DNA of 64,000 nucleotides from Aspergillus flavus (Eukaryota; Ascomycota; Eurotiomycetes; Eurotiales; Aspergillaceae): NCBI RefSeq assembly GCF_009017415.1, contig NC_092403.1, positions 1 to 64,000 of the forward strand, read 5' to 3'. Shown piece by piece: positions 56,235 to 64,000 of this stretch (position 1 is its first letter; each line of letters starts with the position of its first letter). The notes under the pieces were generated by a model. It saw only the letters and a program-made list of their open reading frames with translations, ran no database searches and was not told where the DNA came from. The position numbers and the translations under genes were made by a program.

Positions 56235-57613
56235 ATGCTGGCCGGCCAAGGGGTCAAGGCAATCGTGGTGATGTGGGTGATGGTTATTATATCCTTTATT
56301 CTTGTCCCTTTACGGCTGTACACCAGGGTTTATATCGTCAAAGCTCTGGGGTTGGATGATCATGTGTTCAATCTGGGCTGGGTAGGTCCCTTCGTTCGAG
56401 AGCCGAGTGATTCTGTACCGATTCCTAACTCTCGATCCTAGGTATTCCTCCTCTTATATACGGTATTCACCACCATCGCCGGAAAGCACGGGTTCGGACA
56501 GCCCATTACTAGCCTGTCCATGGATGAAGCCGTCCAAGCCGTGTACATGGAAATGGTCGGTCAGACGTTCGCCGTTCTGGGGATGGCCATTGCGAAGCTT
56601 TCATTGGGTATATTTCTTTTGCGGATCGTGGTAAAAGCATGGCATCGAAGATCGATTTGGATCTCAATGGTCAGTCTATCAGTTGTCTCTGTGATGACGG
56701 CGATTATCTTCTGGACCCAGCGCCTTCCCTCCAAGGCAGTCTACGATCCTCGTGTACCTGGTCGAACTATTGTCAGCGTTACGCCGTTCTCAGTACTACT
56801 CGGCTGTATGCTACTCCGCTCCTGAACCCCCTCTAGCCGGATAGCTGACTTAGCTTTATGTTATATTTAGCATGGTGTGCAGCGGTCGACTTTTACTTTG
56901 CCATTCTGCCGTGGATATTCATTTGGGAGCTCAACATGCGGTTCAAGGAGAAGATGACGATCGCTATCAGTCTGAGCCTAGGATTCATGTCAGTCTTCCA
57001 TGTCACTGGCGATGGAGAGCATGCTAACATACATCCTGCAGTGCCGGTATCTGTGGGATCATTCGTACTATAGAGCTCGGCGGATTGTCAAGTGCTAATT
57101 ACACAGGTATGTCCATGGTCATTCCAATCCACTTGGCCAAAGATGGAAACCGCTACTGTATGCTTATTCTCTTTATTTGTAGAGGACACGGTGCCTCTCA
57201 TTATCTGGTCCGCCGTCGAGCTTGCCGTGACGCTTATCTGCGTCGGCATTCCCACGATCCGTCCTCTTTACCGGTACATTGTCCACGGATCCAGTGTCAA
57301 GGAGTCGCATGAAGTCTACAAACGGCAAGATGAAAGTGGGAGTGGCAGTGGAAGCCGCGGCAAACCGACTTTTGCGATGCCCATGCGGAACTTCGCTCGG
57401 GCGGGCCGAAAGGACGAATTACTGACCACTACAACGACCACCGTCGACATTCCAGACGCCAACGACAACAGACCGGATGGGAATAGTCGGTCTTACGTGA
57501 CGGGTGCCGGGCAGAATGACGAAGAAGCACTCGTGGCTACTATCGAGGAAGAAAATTCTCGGTACAGGGATCACATATGCGTGCGGCAGGAAGTGCATGT
57601 AGAGAGAAATTGA
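56235..57613 (+). CDS. Pth11/SAT4-type seven-span membrane protein, 374 aa
   Basis: Five exons: 56235-56381, 56442-56805, 56871-56988, 57042-57106, 57183-57613 (1125 bases in total). All four introns have GT..AG ends and the joins preserve frame, for example VLLGS-WCAAVDFYFAILPWIFIW and SANYTE-DTVPLIIW. Seven hydrophobic spans begin with VVMWVMVIISFILVPLR. Motifs include YTRVYIVKALGLDDHVF, KHGFGQPI, KLSLGIFLLRIV and AVDFYFAILPW, all typical of the fungal rhodopsin-domain/Pth11-like group. A Ser/Gly/Thr-rich cytosolic tail of about 110 residues follows. Role: putative receptor or sensor; ligand unknown. Intact. Confidence 0.9.
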
Positions 57614-59249
57614 TTTGAAGAAGAATGTCTGGGACACTTATTTACAAGTAGGGGGTTTCCCTTTGGATGGTTGAACAATTCTGTTAGAACTCTTCTCCTC
57701 ACATTCCTTGTTCCATTCCTCTGTCGCTTCGCAGCTATTGTGTCGTGAGTGAAGTTCCGGTCGGAGCAATCAGGGTCGGTTGGAGTATATCAGAAATGTA
57801 TATCTTTGGAAAGGGTAGTTATAATATGTCGAATATGATTTTAGGTAAGAGTATTCGAAACAACAAGTATGAGGATGGTTCACTGGATGGGATGGCTTGC
57901 CCTAACATCCACACCATCGCATCCGGCCACCTCAGGAACAATCACTCCTCCTCACAAGGTATATCCCGCCATTGACCAACGACAATCCACCGTCTGCGAT
58001 GCTTGCAGAATGCCGAGTGGCGTTATCAACCGCGTGACCTATTCAGTACCTTTGCCTCACGCCAAGCAAATTTCCCCACACAAAAGCAACCATAAAGTCA
58101 TTGGCCACCGAAGCTCAAACTTTCGGAGTCGCTCTCAGTGGTTACTTTACTGCTGGTGCCCACGGGATCATTAATGGACCTTGACCAATTCGAGTAGTTC
58201 CGGAGACGATCGCTCATCGCTCGATTTGGTCTCGTGTCCAGAGTGTTGCTACAGCATGGTCTGGATTCCAATCCACGCAGCAGATATCTCTTTTACGCAG
58301 TAACTATTCGATAGCCATTTCCGTTCAGATCAGCCGTCGGATCCGAGGAGCGACGACATCAATGCGTGTTATTAGTCAAATTTTGGAGGGGTTGCGTGCC
58401 CACTGCAGGCAGATGTAGCCGTGGCACCACAACACCGGCCAGCCCTGGATTGGGTGGTGGAACCAAGATATGAGAACCAGTATCTATTGGCACGGAGGCG
58501 TTTCCGGAGCCTGCCGCGTGTGATACGTGCAGAGTCAATTCCTACGGACTGTCTGGGGTAGGATCACAACTAATCAGTTGCAGCGATGGTTTGACAACAG
58601 GGGTCGATCAAAGTTTCCGAAGAATAGGAAGCGAGGACAGCACCAAGGCCGCTGAACCACAGGAAACAAAGGAAGGAAAAACACAACAAAACCAAAGACA
58701 GACACATAGGAAATGACATACTTACCAGAGATAAGATGAAAAGCACCATGGGGAGGGAGGGTATGGATGGGGAAGTTGATCAACAGTCTGAAACCCGCCC
58801 GAAATGAATGCATGACGCGACGATTCCATCTCCACCTAAGCTTCATCCCGTCAACCTCTAACAACGCGCTCGGAGGAGAAAAAGAGGGGGATCAACAGCA
58901 ATCTAGGTTGTTGTTCCCCCAGGATTTCTCCGCAAAGAATGTTTAGGGTTCCGTGGATCGGGTGACCGAATCGGCCAACCGCATTGTCTGATCGTCTCGT
59001 CATATGATCCAGTGCATGACGTCTTCCATCAATCCATCACCCCAGACTTGAATCCTCACATTAATTCAACAATTGTCGCTCGGGGAAATCAATAAATACC
59101 CGCTCGTCTCCTCCCTCCCTCTTGCTGGTTCAGTTGATTGTTCACTCATCGACTTTATCAATCTTCCATTGACCATTCCAGGCTTGTCGCCCACTCATAT
59201 AATCTTCTTTCCCCGGTCTCACATCAATCACCCTTCACACCACAACACC
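57614..59249. other. Long intergenic stretch; aegerolysin promoter at its right end
   Basis: 1.6 kb without a recognisable gene. Short frames at 57745-58174 have no features. The last 200 bases before 59250 are pyrimidine-rich (CTCCTCCCTCCCTCTTGC near 59110), typical of an Aspergillus promoter and leader of a well-expressed gene. Confidence 0.4.
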
Positions 59250-59724
59250 ATGGACACCGATTTGAACAAGTACAATTCCAAATGGGTCGAGTTCCATATT
59301 CGGGACCACCTGAAGGACGGCGAGATCTCCGTGCGGCACACCGTCATCGAGGAGTATGTCTATCACTTCATTCGACCATGTTCATTGCTAACCTCTCTGC
59401 AGCGGCGAATTCCAAGACCCCAACAATCGTAGAAAATCGATCCATGAAGACGTGATCGACGAGATCGTGATCCCTTCCGACGGCATTGGCGAAATCTGTG
59501 CCCACGGACGTAGAGGCAGTGAAGGTCGTCTGGACCTGTTCCATGGCAACGACAAGATTTGCGAACTGCATTGGGACGATCGTGATGGGAGACGCGAGAA
59601 CCTGGTCGAGATGTTGGACGAAAGTGACAAATACAGGATCGAGCATGGGGGATGGAGCCCAGAGGCCAACGGACCTCTGGGCCATGTTTACGTTGACGTG
59701 TGGGCTAAGGACAAGAGCAAGTAG
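59250..59724 (+). CDS. Aegerolysin-family protein, 141 aa
   Basis: Two exons, 59250-59353 and 59403-59724, with a 49-bp intron restoring VIEDGEFQDPNNRR. Aegerolysins are small acidic beta-sandwich proteins that bind sphingolipids; some act with a MACPF partner to open pores, and Asp-hemolysin belongs here. The pattern WVEFHIRDHLKDGEISVRHT, DEIVIPSDGIGEICAHGR, GSEGRLDLFHG, CELHWDDRDGRRENL and YRIEHGGWSPEANGPLGHVYVDVW follows the family from end to end. The Cys-Pro-Trp-Gly turn usual in the family (WDCPWG) is changed to WDDRDG. No signal peptide, as in other members. No MACPF gene is visible in the window. Confidence 0.82.
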
Positions 59725-59798
59725 TCTCTCTCCCCTATACGTGATACCGTAGTCTTTTACGGGTGTAGTCCTTTTTTTCTTTTCATTATGAGTTCAAC

Positions 59799-59822
59799 TT
59801 TTTTTTTTTTTTTTTTTTTTTT
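59799..59822. repeat. T24 homopolymer
   Basis: A run of 24 T residues 75 bases past the aegerolysin stop. It may lie in the 3' untranslated region; run length is prone to sequencing error. Confidence 0.8.
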
Positions 59823-61249
59823 GTCGTCTCCATGTTCACGCGAGATGTTACATATTTTGATATCATACCAGAGAAACCCACTATATTAGGAACGAAGCTC
59901 GATTGATCAATCAATTAACAATCCCAAGTAATGAAGACGCCAATAGTGTAGCTGAATCAGCGTAGCAGGAACTGGTCACCAATGATTTGTTAGTTAATAT
60001 TTAACTCCAATTTGCATCCCCGCTAGTCCACAATGGGCATTGGTATTCAGTTTAATGGACAAGACGATCGATCGACCCCGCTCCAGTGTTTCGACGTCTG
60101 CGATGTGATGTGATAGCCGGATCATGTTTATGAAAGGGTTTATATTCTCCTCCAGCGGTGCTATAGTTCGTGGGTGTTTATCATATCCGGTTCAATGTTA
60201 TTTTCTTTTCCCCTTTTGTCATATATCTGCTTCCGGTGTATGTCTCGAACTACGGAGTAGATTGCATAGATATCCAGTTGCGCTTATGTGTTCCCGGGCT
60301 ATACCTCCTCACTCGAAAGGCGCTTACTATATTTAGGTAAGATCTTCTTCTGAGACTGATTTGCACTTGGCGCCCATCATCTTACACTGGGATATGCGGG
60401 GTATCCACATCTATTAGCACCGTTTGTGGTCATCGCCAACCAGTACACGAAGTTACTCGGTAACCTATTGCAATCTGTGGGGTACTTGGAATGCTGGGAG
60501 CTCTTCTAGTGTTTCCAATGTCTGTGAACCAAGCGCTTTACACGTCGACTATATGAAAAGGTGCCACCTGGGTAAACTCGGGGTGCATGGTGGTAGATTA
60601 CCAGAACCTCTGATTCCACATAATGTGATGCTATTAAGGGTCCTCCTGCCATCTCGAAGGCTAAATAGGAAAGTACTAAGGCTCTCGTATTGCTACATTG
60701 ACCAATACTACGTTGTCAATAAACCGAGGCAACCAGTTTCTTGGCAAGCTAAACGCGAGAAAACTTCTTGTCAGCCTCCTAACACAGAACAAGCTATGGT
60801 GTCTCGTAGACTTCTCTCCTGGAGACAATTACTCCTTATACTACACACTCTGTACGGGATTTCGGTTGCACTTGAACGTCCTACTGGGCTTGAACGGTAT
60901 TCTTTCTCTTAATTTTGGTTGCTGCTACCTTATCGGTCGACTGAAATGGTCATGACTAATAAGATGAGACTTTGAGTTCAGGGCGTCCAGCAGGAATTTG
61001 ACATACACGTTAAAACTAGAAGGTGACGATATTATCGGACCTTTTGCACATAAGGAGTCTGGGTTGCTGCCTAACACGGTAGATTTTGTCAATACTCGTG
61101 CAGAGTCTGAACGCTGGCGATCTGCAACCGACGCATCCGAAACTGTGAATCTTCCCTCGTCGGTGGAGGCCTCTGGTTCGACCACGTCCGCTGCTGATCA
61201 ACCTAAAACGAAGGAAGGTGTATCGTCAGAGGGAATTGTACCGACAAGC
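59823..61249. other. Stretch without a recognised gene; possible 5' exons of the PAH gene
   Basis: A 162-codon frame (60424-60912, +) looks random and has no motif. The frame of the next gene is open back to 60968 with a Ser/Thr/Glu-rich translation but no ATG, so an upstream exon joined at the AG of CAGCAG near 60991-60993 is possible. Confidence 0.35.
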
Positions 61250-61591
61250 ATGTCATCCTCTAAGCCTGGGCGCTCGTCGCAGAAAGGTTCCGGCAATGAT
61301 GGATGTATGAGTGCAATGGATGCGGTTTCCTTTGTGAATAAGGTCAAGGTAAGTATCTCGTTGAAGCCCATGATACCCTCCTTGCACATCATGCTAATTG
61401 CCTACCAGAATCGGTTCGCGGAACACCCAGAGCTTTTTAGCGAGTTTCTTCTGATCTTGCAGGCGTACCAGCGGGAGTCGCGGCCTTTGCGGAAGGTGTA
61501 TGAGCAGGTGGAGGAGCTTTTTGACGCGGAGCCAGATCTGATGAAAGATTTCAAAAAGTTCCTGCCCGAGGCCACGGCTTATAAGCGATGA
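61250..61591 (+). CDS. Stand-alone Sin3-type PAH domain protein, 93 aa
   Basis: Two exons from the first in-frame ATG: 61250-61348 and 61409-61591, with a 60-bp GT..AG intron that is itself in frame, so an unspliced read-through would also be open. The spliced product has a Ser/Gly leader then MDAVSFVNKVKNRFAEHPEL, FSEFLLILQAYQRESRPL, YEQVEELFDAEPDLMKDFKK and FLPEA, a complete paired amphipathic helix domain closest to PAH2 of Sin3. PAH domains bind transcription-factor helices and recruit histone deacetylase. Here there is no rest of Sin3. It may act as a decoy, be a retained piece of a duplicated Sin3, or have further 5' exons (the frame is open to 60968). Confidence 0.72.
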   Translation: MSSSKPGRSSQKGSGNDGCMSAMDAVSFVNKVKVSISLKPMIPSLHIMLIAYQNRFAEHPELFSEFLLILQAYQRESRPLRKVYEQVEELFDAEPDLMKDFKKFLPEATAYKR

Positions 61592-62046
61592 CAAGGGCCC
61601 GCCCACTTTGTTGCCGAACTTAAATAGTCTATAGGTACACTATCTTGCATATATATATCGCAGGTCCTACGAGGTGCTGGATACGCAATATCAGGCGCTC
61701 TCCACAGGCTCAAATGACAAGAAGTCCAAGAGCCAATGTCCCGACTTACCAACAGTGATAACACTGAGAGCCAATGCGGAAAATAGTGCCGTCGTAATGT
61801 CTCCATGTACGGTTGAAAGCGGCTGTGTCATCCACGGTTGAGTTCTGCGAGAAACATCTTCGTCGTGGTAATTATGAGATCAGGAACAATCAAACGTGAC
61901 TCATACTGCCGATGTCCAGGTGAAGATCATCGAACGAATCCCCCATCTATCAGCTGAACCATCACTTAATCTACATTATAAATATCCCACTTTTCGCAAC
62001 CATATTGTCACCTCTCCCGAAGAAAACTGTTGTTGTTGAGTACAGG
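61592..62046. other. Intergenic stretch and promoter of the Cys-rich gene
   Basis: About 450 bases with no supported frame on either strand. Confidence 0.35.
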
Positions 62047-62685
62047 ATGTCTGAATTGCCCAAATGCGAGCGAGACTTTGACATTGCTTATCAGGAATGG
62101 GAGCGAGATTCGGCCGAGTGGTTCGATCAAGAGGCATGGGACAAGGCTCTCGAATCGTGGATTTCACCCTTTCTGGAGGAAAGAGATTTTGGGTATGCGA
62201 TCTTACAACGGAGGCGTCGCTTGCTGAGCATCAAACCGGCAGCACGTCCAAAATGTGAAGACAAGTCTCAGATGAAGTCGCCGGATTACCAAGAAGCTGA
62301 GAGGAAACGGGAGGAAGAAGTCAATGAGCTCATGGAAGCATACTGGACAAGCAACAGGACCTTGCTTGCTATGGATGAGACAATGCCTCTGGCTTTCAAT
62401 GTGGTGGAGATTGTTCTCCTCCGTTCCCACAGAGATCGCCATGGTCGGCCGTATAGTTGGGTCATGGATCGTTTGACATGTGCGCTGACTGGTGGATGCT
62501 GTGGACGCGCCTGTGGGTGTTGTGAAAAGCCGCTGTTGACGTACTATCATCCATTGAATTATAAATATCCCGATGGGAAGATGGAGGTGGGTGTATATGG
62601 CCATTGCACGGCGGAATGCCCTTGCTGTATCCAAGTCCGACACCGCTACCATCCTCACCCACGCCTTCCAAAGTCTGCTTTCTAA
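62047..62685 (+). CDS. Cys-rich hypothetical protein, 212 aa
   Basis: Single exon; ATG at 62047 chosen (the open frame extends 14 codons upstream from a TTG). The N-terminal 120 residues are highly charged and helical (EAERKREEEVNELMEAYW). The C-terminal 60 residues hold two Cys clusters, GGCCGRACGCCEKPLLTYY and YGHCTAECPCCIQ. This CC-RxCGCCE-P..HCTxECxCC arrangement recurs in uncharacterised fungal proteins and could bind zinc. No signal peptide. Function unknown; intact. Confidence 0.8.
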   Translation: MSELPKCERDFDIAYQEWERDSAEWFDQEAWDKALESWISPFLEERDFGYAILQRRRRLLSIKPAARPKCEDKSQMKSPDYQEAERKREEEVNELMEAYWTSNRTLLAMDETMPLAFNVVEIVLLRSHRDRHGRPYSWVMDRLTCALTGGCCGRACGCCEKPLLTYYHPLNYKYPDGKMEVGVYGHCTAECPCCIQVRHRYHPHPRLPKSAF

Positions 62686-62876
62686 AGGCCTGTCGGGATG
62701 GGAAAAAGGGAAGTTGCAAAAGAAGGGAAAGTGCACATCTCTCGCTTTGTATCTTAAATCTGTCACTTTCGCTGCGTCTCATTTTCTCTTTTGCTTAGTA
62801 GACGAGAGTTGACCGATCATTTTCGTATCTCAATATATCATACCAAAGGCTCTCGCCAACCCACTCTCTTTAACGT

Positions 62877-62905
62877 CTTTCTTTCTTTCTTTCTTTCTTT
62901 CTTTT
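62877..62905. repeat. (CTTT)n microsatellite in the 5' leader
   Basis: Seven or so CTTT units end five bases before the start codon at 62910, so the tract lies in the promoter or leader of the next gene. Confidence 0.8.
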
Positions 62906-62909
62906 AACT

Positions 62910-63732
62910 ATGCCGTTCACCATTGAAGCGGCACACCTCTGGAAAGCCTTCGTCCTTATGCTCATCTGGGTCGTGACAAATTCCTCTCGCCCGCTCTTTG
63001 TGGTGTTCTTTGACTGGCTAAGTGTCCACTTCAAGTATTGGCTTGAGCGCATGTGGTGCGTATCTTTCCTCGTTTATAGCTTCTATCCCAAGCCATTTGT
63101 TGGAAGGCCAGTTACTAATAGACGATAGGCCTTTGCCAGAAGGGGGGAGTCCGGAGGCCAGGCCAGACCAAGAGAATAAGGGGAGTGTAGGGGCGGAGGA
63201 GAGTGAGGAGGGGAAGAAGAAAAAGTGGAGTTTAGGGGATAGTGAGGAGGAGAGTGATGATGAGAGTGAAGGGGGAGTGAAGCTGAGTGAGGGGAGTGTA
63301 GGGGAGAAGAAGAGAGCGTGGCGGAGGGTGTGGAGAGTGGTGGTGGTGGAGGAGGAGGAGGAGGAGGAGGAGAAGAAGTTTGTACGGTCTGACTTGCCTG
63401 GCTACGGACTCCTCGCCCAAACAAAGGACATCCTGAAACCTCGGGTGGAGAAACTGCGGTATGTGGTTGTGAGGCCTCCCTTTTCGCTTCCTGGATGCTG
63501 ATATCAAATGCTATATAGACACTGGCGTGGTCTCCGCAGGGAAGTGGATTTGGAGAAGGGGGTGAGGGGACGATCCAAATCCGCTGGCCCCGTGCCACAT
63601 CAATCGCAGCCCAAAGCAACCCAGGTCGAAGCCAGTGGAGGAGCCGCGCCTGGTGATCTCAATGCCATTGTCTCGGGGCTTGCGCCCACCATGCTCGGTG
63701 CTGATCCCACTGGTGGTCAATCTGAAGCATAG
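62910..63732 (+). CDS. Glu-rich single-pass membrane protein, 229 aa
   Basis: Three exons, 62910-63055, 63129-63458 and 63519-63732 (690 bases); introns of 73 and 60 bp have GT..AG ends and the joins keep frame (MW-PLPEGG and KLR-HWRGL). One hydrophobic span near the N-terminus (AFVLMLIWVVTNSSRPLFVV) is followed by a long acidic, low-complexity section (SEEESDDESEGG, VVVEEEEEEEEKKF) encoded by a GA-rich tract at about 63160-63380. A Gly/Pro/Ala tail closes it. No domain recognised. The repeat-like coding tract suggests rapid length change. Function unknown. Confidence 0.6.
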
Positions 63733-64000
63733 AGGTTGGCGGTTCCAAGGTGCAGTCCTTCCTTTTGTTTTTCTTTTTTTGTCATTCGTTTTTTTCTTTT
63801 TGGTCGTTCTTTTTTCTAATATCACTATCTTGTATATCACTATCTCCCATATTACTATTTCCTCTATTACTATGGTTCGGCAGGGTGCGCGGGTTGGTGG
63901 GTGGGTACCTTTTTTTGTTCTCTCTATGTTCATCGTTTTTTTGTTTTGTTTCTCTCTGATTTACTTTCGTAAAGCCGTTCATGTAGTCAGAAAGCATTGC
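63733..64000. other. Downstream flank, no gene seen
   Basis: T-rich sequence with several T7-T8 runs, probably 3' untranslated region and spacer. Confidence 0.4.

Noticed and set aside
63083..63619. 178-codon minus-strand frame rich in Pro and Ser
   Set aside because: Antisense of the GA-rich coding tract in the Glu-rich protein gene; the plus-strand model has consistent splice sites.

Overview
This is a left chromosome end from a filamentous ascomycete, almost certainly an Aspergillus or close relative. It opens with about eleven tandem copies of the 12-base telomere unit CTAATGTTGACC (complement TTAGGGTCAACA, the unit known from Aspergillus oryzae). Genes have short introns (47-89 bp) with GT..AG ends, and families are typical of Aspergillus accessory genomes (P450, SDRs, LaeA-like and AusD-like methyltransferases, Pth11-type receptor, aegerolysin). 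The species cannot be fixed: dodecameric telomeres point towards the A. oryzae side of the genus, but the very AT-rich, RIP-like blocks are heavier than I would expect there.

Layout. 1-131 telomere. 132-8.6 kb: extremely AT-rich, RIP-like DNA with no open frames, ending in a RIP-mutated 272-bp LTR. 8.6-30.35 kb: a graveyard zone. It holds a LINE 3' fragment, a 43-bp tandem repeat, a broken MFS transporter, a TOK-type K+ channel pseudogene carrying a 497-bp MITE-like element, broken remains of three neighbouring catabolic genes (acetoacetyl-CoA synthetase 3' end, FAH-family hydrolase, VOC/extradiol-dioxygenase-like protein), a broken trehalose synthase, a second AT-rich block (23.4-27.8 kb) containing an unmutated copy of the same LTR, an EasF/EgtD-like methyltransferase pseudogene and an MFS C-terminal fragment.

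30.8-45.6 kb: mostly intact genes. These are an SDR, a small Gly-rich protein with an N-myristoylation-like start, a second SDR, a 568-residue fusion of an isopropylmalate-dehydrogenase-like domain with an isochorismatase-like domain, a LaeA-like methyltransferase, an AusD/Trt5-like methyltransferase, a GPI-anchored wall protein, a DUF6536-type membrane protein, a broken TDT/SSU1-type transporter start, and a divergent pair SDR / proline-racemase-superfamily enzyme. The run 30.8-37.9 kb looks like a set of tailoring enzymes without a core synthase. tRNA-Thr(AGT) follows at 45.88 kb, then about 5 kb of degenerate sequence.

51-63.7 kb: acyl-CoA oxidase with a peroxisomal tail, cytochrome P450, Pth11/rhodopsin-type membrane protein, aegerolysin, a stand-alone Sin3-type PAH domain, a Cys-rich protein and a Glu-rich single-pass membrane protein. 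Exon structures were worked out by hand from splice signals and reading frame; the total length of every spliced model given is a multiple of three. Decay is strongest next to the telomere and next to the AT-rich blocks and fades inward.
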